From assembly GCF_003086295.3 (NCBI RefSeq), contig NC_092053.1, positions 115,898,445-115,962,444 of the forward strand: a stretch of DNA of 64,000 bases. The letters run 5' to 3'. The DNA comes from Arachis hypogaea (lineage: Eukaryota; Streptophyta; Magnoliopsida; Fabales; Fabaceae). Shown here in pieces: positions 34,354 through 47,764 of this stretch; the first letter of the stretch is position 1; each line of letters opens with the position of its first letter. The notes under the pieces are model-generated. The model searched no databases. It had not been told where the DNA came from and saw nothing but the letters and a program-made list of their open reading frames with translations. The translations under genes were made by a program, and so were the position numbers.

Positions 34354-36264
34354 TGATGAGGGAAAAGCGATTCCACACAAACTCACCGGCAAGTGTACCG
34401 GGTCGCACCAAGTAGTAATAACTCACAAGAGTGAGGTCGATCCCACAGGGATTGATGGATTGAGCAACTTTTGTTAGGTGATGGATTTAGTTAAGCGAAT
34501 AGTTGATGATTCGAGTGAAACTTTGATTAACAGAAAGTGAATTGCAGAAAGTTAAAGTGCAGAAAGTAAACTGGCAGAAAAGTAAAGTACAGAAGAGGTA
34601 AATTGCAGAAACTCAAAGTGCAAGAAATTAAAAGAGATGAAACTTAAATTGCAAGAAAAGTAAATGACTGAAACTTAAAGTGCAAGTAATGTAAATTGCT
34701 GAATCTAAACTGCTGAAAAACTTAAATTGCATGAATAGTAAAGGGATTGGGGTGTTGGGAATCAAAACTTAGCTGGAAAATGTAAATTGAAGTAAATCAG
34801 AGAACTATGAGATGAAGAGATTCAGATCAGGATCTCAGTAGCAAAACAGAAATGAAAAATTTCTTGAAGAAACAAGACAGCAAGAAAACTTAGATCAATT
34901 ATGAAATCCTAAGAAGAAATTGACAATTCCAGCAAAGTAACAAAATCAGAAAGAAAATCTAAAGCTCAATTGTTCTCTTGTCAAAACAGGAAAAAAGAAA
35001 TCACAGAAGAATTTAAATGAAAACAGAAAAGAAAATTTAGATCCAATTTCCAATTCTTAGAACTATAAAAAAGAAAAGTAAAAGATGATTCTCAGATGAA
35101 GAATTTCAGTGGAGTTCTTCAATCTGAGTTCAAAACCCAAAACAGGAAATAGAAGTTGCAGAAGAAAGAACAAACAGAAAGAAAACTTAGATCTAATCCC
35201 CAATTCCCCAAATTCTCCAAAGAAAATTACAAGAGAAAAAGAAAGTAAAAGAAAAAAATGTGAAGTAGTCTAGCCTCTTCTCCAATCAAAATTGCTCCTA
35301 TTTATACACTTTCTATTTTTAGTCATTAAGCAATTGAAGTGGGCTTTTTGGTTTGGCCTTGAATGAGTGGGTCAGGGGTGGCTTGGTTAAGCTCCCAGTA
35401 GAGCGCTCAGTTCACTTTGTGAACGCTACGTTCACTTCATTGGTGCTCCCCTCACGTGCACATGTCCTTCTCTAGCGCTCCCTTAGTGAACGCTAAGTTC
35501 ACTTATTGAGCGCTATACTATACATGCGTGGCTTCTTTGATGCGCAATTTTCCTCTCTTATGCCTTAATAAGTGCTTCGCTCACTATTTGAGGGCTGCCC
35601 TTGGTGCGTGCCTTCCTTGATGCTCCTTTAGTGAACGCTACGCTCCAATTTTGAGCGCTACTTTTTGCTTCTTTGAGCGTTTGGCACGAGCTTCCTCCCC
35701 AAGGCTTGAAAGTCATGAAAAAGGTGACTTAGTGAGCGCCACGCTCATTTTATGAACGCCAACCATGCTCTTCGATGCTTTCAATTCCTTCTCTTGGAGC
35801 GCTGCCTTAGTGAGCTCTACGTTCAAATTTTGAGTGCTACTTAGTGTACGGATGGCACGAGACCTTTGCTTCCAAGCTTGATTTCCCCGAAAAAGTTAAG
35901 AAAGTAAACCTGGAGCTCACTTCCAAAGTGAACGCTAGCTGTTTGTTCTTTGAGCGTGGCGTTCCTATTCTAAACGCAACGCTTCCCTGATTCTTCCTTT
36001 CTTCATTTCTTCATTTCTTCACCTTCAAGCAACCAAACAACCAATCAAAGTCTCACCAAAATTACAAGGTCTTCGCATCATTCATAAAATTAATTAATTC
36101 TAGCATAAACCTTATGATTTTGTGTAAAATAAATGATGTTTGATTAATTAAAAAAATCATGAAAATCCACTCCAATCACTTATTTATTGTGCAAGAAAGT
36201 GCATAAAACCTAATGAAACAAGTGAAAAATGCTTGTAAAACTAGCATAAGATGACTTGTCATCA
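34354..36264 (-). mobile_element. Solo LTR, minus strand, in gag
   Basis: 1,911 bp. On the minus strand it starts TGATGACAAGTCATCTTATG and ends CCCTCATCA. Flanking target duplication CGGAA at 34349-34353 and 36265-36269, perfect. The middle (35390-36000) has many words like GAGCGCTA, GAACGCTA and TAGCGTTC. No coding sequence. Confidence 0.85.
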
Positions 36265-36530
36265 CGGAACAATGATCGAAGAAACGACAACCATCAGGGA
36301 CAGGATTCAGAAGAATAGGCAAGTACTCGACCGGAAGATTTGAAGTGCTCGAGATGCACAAAGTATCATCCAAACAGACCATGCAGGGCCGGACTAGACG
36401 TATGTTACAAGTGCAGGAGACCAGGGCATATGTCTTATTGTCCACATAAAGAAGGCCAAGATGCAACCGAATCTGATTTTCAGACTCGAGGTAATTGCAA
36501 ACTAGCAGTTGAATTTCTAACTTCCTTGCA
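36265..36530 (+). pseudogene. gag C-terminus with two zinc knuckles (Tekay-like element)
   Basis: The reading of gag resumes after the second solo LTR. A first Cys/His cluster (CSRCTKYHPNRPC) is followed by a second (CYKCRRPGHMSYC), as in Tekay-type gag. The second has three residues between His and the last Cys, where the usual spacing is four, so zinc binding is probably impaired. An in-frame TAG lies just upstream (near 36314). Confidence 0.75.
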
Positions 36531-36540
36531 TACCATTACT

Positions 36541-39218
36541 ATGTAATATTCATTCGTGACGCATGACAAGTTTTGATAATCGTGAAGTCCAAGTCAATGA
36601 TTAGTCAAAGACTATTAGTTGTTGAAACAGAGTGATATTTAGTTAACTTAGAGGAGTGGCTAGGCTCTTGAAGGATAAGAATCAAAGTGATGTAGCAGAA
36701 GCGGATTGGATTATATCTAAAGAACCAAAACTATTGAGAGCTACGCAAAGTTATTGTTCAAAACCCAGTGACAGTGAGCCGCAAGGATGAGAAATGGGAC
36801 GGACTCAACTTTTAATTGCTGAATGTTTAAGGGGCGAGTGAAGGTGAGACCAAATCCCTATACGCGAGAACTTCCGAGACAATTTTTGAAAGCATACCAG
36901 AATTACCGTCTCAGAGAGAGTGAGTTGCGATAGATTTAGTGCCAGAAGCTAGATTAACTTCGATTGCACCATGATAGAAGACACCGTGATAATCAACAGG
37001 AATTAGGAGGCAGTTGAAGGAAGTAGTAGAAAAGAAAGCTATTCGGCCTAATGTTTCCCTGTGGGAGGTATTGGATATGTTAGGTAAAGAGGAAAGACAG
37101 CAACAGGAAGCTCCACGCGAGAGTGAGGGTGCGCCAACTAATCTTCAGGACTTAATCTAATCCTTCTTTACAGCTTACCTTGAAAACTCTATCTTAAATT
37201 CCTTCTTGAAAAGTCAGATTCATCGTTCTTCAAATCCTATTCCTTACCCGCACAATGCTTGTCTCTTTTGAAATAAGCCTGAACTTGTTCTAATACAACT
37301 ACATAATCCTTTATTCTTGGGAGTTCGCTGTAAGTAGAGTTGTTCTTATTCGCAAACCGTATTCTTCAAAATCAGCTGAGACTTCTTTGACTCTATACGC
37401 TCTATTCTTTCTACCAAAGGTCCTTGATTTGAACTCTTTTCCTAAGATGCACTTAGATTCCCCTTTTTGTGCATTTTATTATTTTGGTACAACTCTGTTG
37501 ACCGTATACAAGATTTTCTTTTTGATTTCTCGCGAACACCGTTTGTATTGTTCATTCATCTTTCGAGTTTAAAGTCTTTCTGAGAATCAATTCGAGCCCA
37601 TATTAGTGTCGCGTATGAATCTTAGCTGTAACCATCGAGACGTTGATCCCTTAGAGCAAGACTTTTGAACGTGGAAGATGAAGCATGTAAGTGTTCGATT
37701 AAGAGGAATTTTAGAGTTATGAATTCTTGCCAACCGTAATGCCTATTGGTAAGTTAACACGCTAGAATACACTATTTGTATAGATGCCTGAATGTGAAGA
37801 GAGCTTTCAAATCCTGAGAGAAGAATACCTTTGTGCCAGTAGTCATGATACCCGAACTTAATTAACTACTTTGAATTATTGCGATGCATTATCAAAGGGG
37901 TTTAGGATATGCACGAACACAACATCATGAAGTAGGGGCAAACACCTGAGCAGGAAATCTCTGAGTACTGCTTAGATGACCAAAGAAAAAGCACTGTTAA
38001 GTAAGTCAAGGTCTTAAGTTGAGAAAGTGAATGCAGGTGTCAAATTGAATCAATTAAAAAATTACAAGAGATCATAAGGTCGAGAACTTAGAGAGCGCAA
38101 TAATCATGACAAGGGACTACTAAGGATATTGGAAGCTTATTGAATCAAGAAGATACCAAAAGAGAATTTTGTGTCGAAATCGGAAGTTGAGATGAGAAAC
38201 TATTGTCCGAAGCTCACAAGAAAGGATTTTTGAATTTACCCTGGAATTACTAAAACGTACCACGAATCCAAGAAGATATTTTGAGCGGTCAGAAATGAAG
38301 AACAAAGTGACGATACCTGTGAGGGCGTGCTTGACGCATGAGGAAGAAGAGAGTGACCACCAGAAGCCATTCGGAATGATGTGACCATTGAAGATTCTAC
38401 GCTAAAAGCGAGGAAGAGTAGCCATCAATTTCGTAATAGATTGCCGAGGTCTAAGACAAAAGGTGATGCTGTTAGGTAATCGTGAATCAAGTGACCAAGC
38501 CCATTTCATCCATCGAAGCAAACTACTTATTGGGGATATCAGCGAGACTATACATCAGAGAGAAGGTGAGACTTCACAGAAAGTTAAACCCCACTATATT
38601 AATCGGAAACTGAAACATCGAATGTTTTAGTTCCTGAATTTGATAGCCGAGACAACGGAGAAAGACTATGCAAATTCGAGTTAAGATTCTTGCTACAAAA
38701 ACCGACAAAAGAGTTATACAAACCTGAAGAAGGAAGTCCTGTATTCGAGAAGGTTACTTTAACAAGCTGGAATTAATGAGTGAGTCAAGACTAAGGGATT
38801 GAAACCAAAGTGTTTTAGGACTTGAATTAATGGCACGGACGGACTATTTTGGATTTTAAAGAGAATTAAGCTAGTGGCATATCGAGTAACTCTATCCCTA
38901 TAGAACTGGTATGATGTATTTCACGTCTCAGTTTTAGGAGTACACTTCTGATGTCAATCACATATTAGAACTTGAATCAGTCCAACTAAGGAAGGATCTA
39001 ACGCTTCAAGTAACCTCGGTTAGAATAAATAATAAGATACCATTGCCAAGCAGCTATGTAGAGGAGAAGTTATGTTAGTAGAGGATGCTAGGAGTAGAGC
39101 TAGAATTGGGGAAAAACACTTGGAAACTCGAATCAGATACGTGAAAGTACTACCCACACCTCTTTCAGATAACTGAATCTGAATTTTGAGGGCAAAATTC
39201 TTAATTAGGTGGGTAGGA
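36541..39218 (+). pseudogene. Collapsed pol remnants of Tekay-like element
   Basis: Only scraps are recognisable. Around 37010-37065 a reading gives VVEKKAIRPNVSLW, matching the start of the reverse transcriptase (usually ...EKGFIRPS.SPWG). Around 38875-38940 a reading gives a degenerate YRVTLS...NWYDVFHVSVL, the integrase C-terminal end motif. Between them are about 1.8 kb without a recognised domain, so protease, most of reverse transcriptase, RNase H and the integrase core are deleted or beyond recognition. The end, AGGTGGGTAGGA (39207-39218), is the polypurine tract before LTR 2. Confidence 0.65.
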
Positions 39219-42200
39219 TGTAAACCCCGCTAAATTAGTAAACAATTAGTCAATAAATTAAATTTTAATAAAGGGGATTAAAAATATGAATATTATATTA
39301 AATTAGGATAGAGCTCATTAAAATGAAAATTTTGACACTAATTTCAAAGAATTTGGCCCAAGATTGGGCCGAACGGGCCAAATTGATTAAACCGGGCCCA
39401 AAAATGGGCCCAAGCCCAACAAGCCAGCCCATTCATCAAAAGAAGAGAACACTCTTCTTCTTCCCCATTCAGCACAACCTGAAACAGCCAAGGGGGAGAA
39501 AAGAAAAGAAATCAAACCCTAACCTCCACTTCTAACTACCATATCTTCCCAATCCGAGCTCTGATCACCGCATCGTTTGTAGCCACGCGTCCACCACGTT
39601 GAGCTTTACGATTCTACCAGAATAATTTCATAGGTAAGTCTTACCTCTCATCCCAGCCTCTCATTCTCTTGAATTTTTTAAAATTTGGGGCTTTGGTTAT
39701 TGAAATTCAATGTCTTAATGTTTAGGCTCAAATTAACTTGAGAAAAACATTCACTCTTGCTTGTGTGACACTTAAAAAAGGTGAGGATCATCAACTCTAG
39801 TCAATTTCTTGATTCAGTATGTTAGATATTGGATTTGGGTGTATATGTATTATGTACATGTGAATTAGGTTTGTGTATATGTAATCGGAGCTTGAATTGT
39901 GGACATTAGTGATTGGTGGAAGCCTGGGTTGGTGTTAGAGCTAGAATTGTGGTGAGAGGACTTGCTTCTTACCTTGTGGGTTGCCTTGGACAAAACGTGG
40001 AAATCGGCCAAGGTATGGTTTAGGTTTGGCGTATTTAATATATAATCTTCTGTGAAAACTTAGGCTAGGTGACTATAGGATTGGTTGGAATGTATGAGTA
40101 TATTTAATGCTTAGTGACTTTGATGAGAATTGTGATGTAGATTTGGTGCTTGTTGGATAAGTGTTAATTAATATATTGTGAGCTTACTACTAGTTGGATA
40201 GGAGTTTAATGATGAGTTGATATTGATACGTGTTGTATATATGTAATGAATGGGGATATGTTCATCTTGTTTATTATTTGAGATGTTGATGCACGATATG
40301 GGTGAATTGAGGAATGGTAAGGATGAGAAGATTGTTGTGGTATTGATGTAGATATGTTGTATCGATGGATATAAAGGTGGTAAGTTGAGTTTTATTGAAA
40401 ATAGAGGTTTTTGACATTTTGAGAAATTTATTTTTTTGGCCGAAACTCGACGGCCCATAACTTGGCTTCCGGATCTCCAAATGATTTCAAACTTATTTTA
40501 TATGAAAATTGGGTCCGTGAAGTTTACGCTGTTTAAAGAACAGAAGAAAAATGATTTAAAACGGAAAAGTTATGCGCATCAGAAGTTGGGGTCAAAAAGT
40601 TGGAATTCTGCCGCTTTTTTTAAACTTATGTAAATTTTTTGAAAAACGTACGCCCACGCGTACGCGTGGCCCACGCATACGAGTGGCATGGAAATTTTGC
40701 GCACACATATACCCTATTCGCGGACTGTCCCCACTGCCTCCTCCCCATACGTACGCGAAAAAGTACATGTGTACACGTAATGGGCCAGGATGCATGTCCA
40801 CGCGTAGCGTGACATGGGATGCTTGCGTACGCGAGACTCCCATGCGTACGCGTATATAGGGAATGTGTACGCGTCTTGGCCTAAAAAGAGACCTGTGCGT
40901 ACGCACACATGTGTATGTGTACGCACACCCCTGTTTTCAGCAAATCATTATTTTGTGTTTTCAAAGCCAATTTGACCTCCTAAACCTCTATTTTCATATT
41001 GTTAGTTCTAAACTTGATTAGGAAGCTTGGTAATGAGATGGAGTTAGGAAATTGAGGTAACTTGGAGGTGAAGTAAAGGGTAAATATGATGAATCATATG
41101 AGAATGATGTGAATGCATGAGGAGTTGATGATGACATGGCTATGATGATTGAGTATGGAATGAATATGAATGATTATGAATACTTATATAGCTTATGAAT
41201 TTAATGTTATCTGAGATACGAGTTTCCCTGAGTACAGAACTGTGGCTTGCCACCACGTGTTCCAGGTTGAGACTCGATACTCTGTTGACTCTACGTCATA
41301 AGGGTGACCGGGCATGTATAAATTCCCGGGAATGGATATCCCCCATTGAGTAAGTTATATATGAATGTATGAATGTATGAATTATGAATGAAATGAGAAA
41401 AAGCTATGCATAGACTCATGGGAATACGCGATGAGGGACAGTCCAAGGGTTTCAGACTTATCGGGTTGGCTTGATAACTGACAGATGAGCCTCATCAGCC
41501 ATAGGATAGGCATACTTCATGTGCATTATGTTTGTTTGTTTGCTATGCATTATTTGGGAGTGCCTAACTGTATATCTTTTGTTAATTGCTATATTTGTTA
41601 CTTGCACTACTTGTCTCCTACCTGTGCTTGCAATTATCTATTTGTCTGTCTGTGCAAACTTACTGTAGACGGAGGAACGGAGGAAAGGTGGTCAGGTTAA
41701 GGTTAAGATTAAGTTAAGCTGAGTTTAGATTTTCCCTAGATACCTACCCCTTTTTATGGTTTCTGTTTAATACTTTTAAGCTTTATAACCTGAGTGTCGG
41801 TGTTCTAGGATTGCCTCTGACATTCCCACGACCTTATATATTATGTGCGTGGCACCTTTACCATGCTGAGAACCTCCGGTTCTCACCCCATACTATGTTG
41901 TTCTTTTTCAGATGGGTTAAGTACTGAAATCGTCCCTAAGGTCTGGGTTGAAAATCAAAATCGTCCCCGACCTTTTTTTGTTATTAAAATCATCCCCAAC
42001 GTTATAAAACGTTATAAAATCGTCCTTTTGTCCATAAATAAAATTTTTTGGACAATTTTGCCCTTAAAAATTAAAAAGTCTCTCCCCCTTCACCACTACC
42101 CTCTGTATTATCATCAACCCTCTGCATTATCATCACCATCACCATCACCATCGCTACACCATAACCACCAACAATTCAGCAACACCAACAGCAACAATCA

Positions 42201-43623
42201 AAATCAAATCAACAAAAATTTTAAATTAAACAATTCAGCAATCATCCTCTGTATTATCATCAACCCTCTGCATTATCATCACCATCACCATCGCTACACC
42301 ATAACCACCAACAATCCAGCAACACCAACAGCAACAATCAAAATCAAATCAAAAAAATTTTAAATTAAACAATTCAGCAATCATCGACTATAATTTTAGA
42401 TCCAAAATTAGCAACAACATAAATTTAAAAATTAAAAAAAGAAGTACAACATAAACAAGAAACCAGAAACCAGAAGAAACCACAAGAAGAAGAAACCACA
42501 AGAAACTACAAAAAACCAGAAACCATAAACCACAAGAAACCATAAACCACAAGAAACCAGAAATCGGCGAGGAGCAGCGGTGGCGGCGGCAGCGAAGAGT
42601 GGCAGTGTCCGTGAAGACCGGTGGCGGCGGCGAGGACCCTTCCCTTTCCCCCTCTTCTTCCCGAAACCCCCTCCCCCCCTCTTCTCCCTTCGCGTTCCCT
42701 TCCCCCTTTCCCCGAGGAGCAGAGCGGCGGTGGTAGCGAAGAGCGGCGGCGGCAGCGAAGAGTAGCGGCGGTAATGAAGACCGGTGGTGGCGGCAAAGAA
42801 GAAGAAGAAGAAGAAGAAGAAGGTGGTGGTGGTGCGGTGCGGCGATCTCCTTCCCTCCCCCCCCCTTTTCTTTCTCTCCCCACCCCCTTCTCTGTGTCTA
42901 TCCCTTTCTTTTTTATTTATTTTATATTTATTTTATTTTATAATTTTTTTAATGAAGGGTAGTTTGGTAATAAAAAAATAAAATTGGTAAAAAAGATGAT
43001 TTTAAAGCGTTTTTGAACGTTGAGGATGATTTTAATAACGAAAAAAGGTCGAGGACGATTTTGATTTTGACCCCAGACCTTAGGGACGATTTCAGTACTT
43101 AACCCTTTTCAGATCTAGGTTGAGAGGCACCTCGCTAGGCGTTTGGACTTCTGAAGCGGAGTGGTTCCTAAGATCTTTTATTGTTAGTTTATGTATATAT
43201 GTACTTAGCTTTCACTCCAAATAACTTGTTTACTTTGTTCCTTTTAGAGGTTTAAGCAGAGTTAATGTTTTTACCTTTGTATTTTGGGTTGATGGGAGAT
43301 GTATATATGTATGTAAATATTCTCCAGCCTACCTTGGCTTCGTAAGCTGAGTTAGGAGCCAATTATTCTGTATCCTTGACTCTATAATCTAACTTTCTGT
43401 TTATTTATACCTATGATCTTTAGGTTTCTTAGCACGCAAGTAATCCCGTTTCCTGAGCGTTGCGCTTTTATTTTCACAATTTTGTTTCACATGTTTTTCA
43501 AGGCTCCTAGTTTATTATATTCTTTCTGCTATTATATGTATATATTTTATTTTAGAGGTCGTAATACCACACCACCTCTATTTTACGGCTTAAGCGTAAA
43601 GCTCTGTGTGGTAGAGTGTTACA
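39219..43623 (+). repeat. 3' LTR of the Tekay-like element
   Basis: Starts TGTAAACCCC and ends GTGTTACA. About 3.2 kb of LTR sequence after removing the Mutator-like insertion (41914-43105). Close match to 20376-22836 plus 31761-32173. Also has a GCGTACGC cluster (40650-40930). It carries about 290 bp near 39555-39830 that is absent or different in LTR 1 (around 20700). Confidence 0.85.
41914..43105. mobile_element. Mutator-like element with long inverted ends
   Basis: 1,192 bp flanked by the 9-bp target duplication TTTTCAGAT (41905-41913 and 43106-43114). LTR 1 lacks it (near 22803), confirming an insertion. Ends are inverted repeats of about 115 bp starting GGGTTAAGTACTGAAATCGT with roughly 90 percent match by eye. 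The interior has a 146-bp direct repeat (42101-42246 and 42247-42384), A-rich ACCAGAAACC words, and a very GC-rich block (42563-42860, GGCGGCGG and CCCTTTCCCC) with proline-rich open frames on both strands. No transposase. It may have captured foreign DNA, but the source is not recognised. Confidence 0.85.
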
Positions 43624-43628
43624 CAGAA

Positions 43629-44255
43629 TATTAAACCTTCATCAAAGTGACACTCACAATTACTAGTGAAGATAGTTTTTTAGCTCTTGTGCACTAAAAA
43701 GGGATGATTAAGAAAAAATGCGAGAAAAAATAAAATTTAGTGATAAGGATCCACTGAGTGTATTCACTATACCTTGTATGCATATCTTATACTCCAAACC
43801 TCTGTATTCATTATACCTTGACCTAGAAGTGATCTAGCTTAGCTTGAGAATAGTTGAGATAATAATATCAGAGGTTCTTAGATTATTTAGGGATTTAAGT
43901 CAATGCTCAGCTTAAAAATATTTGAAGAAAGAATATTTAAGGTTCTTATATTAATAAAATCTGAGTCAATATTTAGCTTTAAAAAATTTAAGAATATCTC
44001 AATTATTATTGATGACTGGATGTAAACAAATCTCAATTTAACCAATATATATTATTATGTATTATCTTTTAAACTTTATCTCTTTTACATTCTACCATTC
44101 AAGTTTAAACACCATAGAAATTGTTTTTAGAAATACAAATAAAGCTCTGTATAGTAGAGTGTTATAGTTAGGCTAAAACAGTTTTACAAGTGAATCTACT
44201 TACGTAACTTCACGTCGACAAAAGAACTACCTTTCACAATGATCATATGAATAAT
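43629..44255 (+). promoter_or_regulatory. Upstream part of the ZF3 unit
   Basis: Matches 17480-18115. Includes the segment that starts ATTAAACCTTCATCAAAGTG and the shared module from 43860. It is cut by a solo LTR at 44256, continues for 30 bp at 47770-47799, and resumes at 51209 after the CACTA element. Confidence 0.6.
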
Positions 44256-46652
44256 TGTAACACTCTACCACACAGAGTCTTATACTTAAGTCATAAAATA
44301 GAGGTGGCGAGGTATTACGACTTCTAAAAATAAAATTTAGTACGTATAGTAGTATAAAAGGGTTTGTAACTAGGAGCCTTTGAAGAAAAAGGGAGTAAAT
44401 CAAAACTGGTAACCGAAAAGTGCAACACTCCGATCGATAACGTAAACAAAACAGATATGAGATAGCTAATGCGAGAAGACATACAAAAGAGTGCCAACAA
44501 TACAAATATCAAGGCTCGAGACTCGGTTTGCGAAGGTAACCGATCCGAGCATATAAGTATATATACATATATAAGGGAACTACCCAAAATGTAACCCAAA
44601 AGACAATATACAGAACCTGTTTCTCCAAAATAACCACTAAGAGGAGTTAATACAGTATGTATATATAAACAGTGGAGAATATAAGTGTCTAAGCAAAATA
44701 CATAAAATCAAAATAAAGTCTCGAGAGCTAAGGATCTTTGCCAAAATAGAAGTCTCCAGCATGCCTCAGCGAGGAGCCTCACGTCCTGCATCTGAAAACC
44801 ACAAAATTCGCATGGGTGAGAACCAGAGGTTCTCAACATGGTAACAGTGCCCAAATATCTAACATGTAATGTCTTGGGAAAGCCGAAGGCAATCCTAGAA
44901 CTTCCAGATATAATCAAAGCGTATAATTATAACTAAACCATAAGAAATGTAAAAGTAGGCAACTAACTTAAGGATCTTCAATCTAACTAAATATCCCTTT
45001 TCCAAATCCTTCAAACCTCCCAACCGCCAACAGTGATTCAATATGCAAGCACAATTATATCAAGCAAAGGAATGCACAAGTAGGAAGCAAGTAAGACAAT
45101 TAGGCACTTAGCAAGTAATTATGCAACCAATTAAGCATTCCAAGCAAATCACATATAATGATGCATGCCTGTCCTAGTGGCTGATGAGTCTCATCTGTCG
45201 GTTATAAAGCCAACCCGACAAGTCCTGGTAGCTAATCATTGAACTAGCCCTCTGTCGTGCATCCCCAACTCGAGTTATTCTCAACATAAATCATAATTCA
45301 TATCCAACACCCTCAATGGTGTATATTCACGGGGGCAAGCTCATCCAGAACTTTCACAGTGTTCGGCCACACTTACGACATAGGGTCAGCAGAGTATCGA
45401 GTCTCTACCTGGAGCATGTGGTGGCTAGCCACTGCTTTCACCCAGGAAAACTCGTATCTCAGATAGGTAGAGTGCAATAATCACAATAATCAATAATTCA
45501 ACATATATGCATTCAATTACAGTCATACATTAACATTCATCTCAACCATCCGGCTTACAAATCATAATTCATGACCAGCCATAACCATCATCACACACAG
45601 CCATTCGGCTCATAATACATTCAGCCCTCTCGGCTCATATCATACTCAGCACTCCACCACCCTCCTCCACAACTCATATCATCATTATTAATCATAACTC
45701 ATCATAATATTCCCCTCTCTTCATCCACAAGTTACCCCCTTCCCTAGCTTCCTCTCAATCACTAGGCATTTTACATTAATTAAGATTTAAAAGATGAAAA
45801 CGGGGGTTTATAAGTATGAAACAGCATCTCGGAAGGTCGCAAGCTTGTTGGGAATGTGAAAGACTTGAAAACAAAAGCTTTAGAAAAGAACAGGGTCGCG
45901 TGCGTACGCACAGGGGTGTGCGTGCGCACGCCCAGAAATATTTTTAGAAGTGTGCGTACGCACAGGGCTATGCATACGCACAAAAAGTAAAACTTTCAAT
46001 GTTGAGTGTGCGCACAAGGTGTGCTAGTGCCATCAACAGCATGTCATTCCCAAATTGTGCGTACGCACAGCTCGCAAAACCTTCTTGATTGTGTGCGCGC
46101 ACAGGGCGTGCTAACGCTCCCATCAGTAGCCTTTCCCCCGTGTGTGCGTACGCACAAGTCTGTGCACTTGTGCGTGCGCACAGGTCCAAAAACCCACGGG
46201 GTGTGCGTGCGCACACAAACCAGAAATCACAAATTCTGTAGAATCTGCAGAATTCAGATTTTTGGCCCAAACTTCCAACGATCATATCTTCTTCCACAAA
46301 GTTCAGATTTCAACCAAATTTAAACCATTTTAAAGCTTATGAAATTATCTTTTAATTGATATGAAAATCATCAAATTCCGAAAATAATAGCTCAAGATAT
46401 GATCCATTGAAGTTCATCAAAATTCTATTTTTACCAAAACTCATAAACTCCCAAATTTTAAAACATGCACTTCCAATTCTCATGTAAAACCAGTCAAAAC
46501 TCACCCTTCCAGCATCAATCACTTCCAAACCCTCATTCAATCATCAACCCACCGATTCCATCATATTTAACCAAATCTCAATTTAACAAATCTCACATCA
46601 TAATCAACATTTCATATTTCAATCTCCAAACAAATATTCAATTCATCAATCA

Positions 46653-46719
<67 letters not shown>

Positions 46720-47764
46720 GGCAAGGGCCTCCACCCTATCATCAATCAAACATATTAATCCATATCACATACAACATTACATGCTTTACCAACCATTACA
46801 ACCACTCACAAACATTTCCACCATCATTCATACATATCTAACTCAATCCAATTTATCCAACAACTACATCAACATTCCAAAACCCTATCACTAGCCTACG
46901 TTTTCACAACCACGTTACATTTTAGATATAGGAAACCGAAATCATACCTTGACCGATTCCTGTTCCATTCGGAGCACTTCAATTTTCACTCTTCCCTCAA
47001 CTCTCAACATCCCAAAGCTCCCAAAATCATATTTCCAAGCACAAAGCTCTTTTCCAAGCTCTCCAAAACCACCAATTAAGCTCTAATACACATTTATATA
47101 ATGCCTAAGCCACAATATCATACCAAAACACAATAACTCAATACCCAATACCTTAAATTCAACATTTTTACTAGGGTTTGAGATCTCTTACCTTACCCAA
47201 AGTTCAAGGAAGCAAGAACAAGCCTTCCCTTCAAGTTAATTTGAGCCTACAATATCTAAACTAAAAAATCTCAACACTTTACCCACTAAAATTTCAAAAA
47301 TGAGGGCTGAGGATTCGTGGAAGAAAATGTGGCTTACCTTAAGAATACTTGTATGGGTCTTGTAGAGCTCGACGCCACGGTCGTGTGGCTACAAACGGTA
47401 CATCGATCGGACCTCCGGATCAAAAGTTTTGATCAATGAAAGTTGGAAGTGATTTTGGAACAAGGGTTTTAATCCTTCCCCCTTTTCCCTTTGTGTTCAG
47501 CGTGTGTATTTGTTTTTGGAAGAGAGAGAGAGAGAGCTGAGCTCTCAATATTAATGAGGCTTGGCTGGGCTTGGGCCCAACTTGGGTCCGGTTGGTCCAG
47601 TTTGGCCCGTTCGACCCAATCTTGGGCCGATTTCTTTAAAATTGGTGTCAAAATTCTCGTTTTAATTTTCTCTATCATATTAAACCATAAAAACCTCATT
47701 TCTCACTTTCTAGAATATATTTTAATTTATGGGTTAATTAGCCATTAATTAACCGGGTTTTACA
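44256..47764 (-). mobile_element. Solo LTR, minus strand, in the ZF3 promoter
   Basis: 3,509 bp. On the minus strand it starts TGTAAAACCCGG and ends GAGTGTTACA; target duplication ATAAT at 44251-44255 and 47765-47769. Its first few hundred bases resemble the Tekay-like LTR of this window (GGCCCAAGATTGGG words near 47560-47640), so it is a related subfamily. It contains a cluster of GTGCGTACGCAC words (45895-46215) and an (AT)n tract. It separates ZF3 from its distal upstream region. Confidence 0.85.
46655..46716. repeat. (AT)n microsatellite
   Basis: About 60 bases of alternating AT inside the solo LTR. Confidence 0.95.

Larger units (their letters stand above)
20376..43623 (+). mobile_element. 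Decayed Tekay/Del-like Ty3 retrotransposon with nested insertions
   Basis: LTRs start TGTAAA and end GTTACA. The element is flanked by 5-bp target duplications CAAAA (20371-20375) and CAGAA (43624-43628), which differ by one base, and backbone sequence is continuous across the two ends when compared with 17480 and 53820. It has a tRNA-Met primer site (32177-32188), a broken gag with two zinc knuckles, small remnants of reverse transcriptase and of the integrase C-terminus, and a purine-rich tract before LTR 2. Four later insertions sit in it: 22837-31760, 32752-34288, 34354-36264 and 41914-43105. tRNA-Met priming, LTRs of about 3 kb and the YDVFHVS-type end motif fit chromoviruses of the Tekay type. 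Confidence 0.85.

Noticed and set aside
42506..42981. Several proline- and glycine-rich frames on both strands
   Set aside because: Low-complexity GC-rich cargo of a Mutator-like element; no frame is better than its rivals.
46465..46758. Frame with a long Tyr-Ile repeat
   Set aside because: Translation of an (AT)n tract; the same applies to 833-1090 and 52948-53322.
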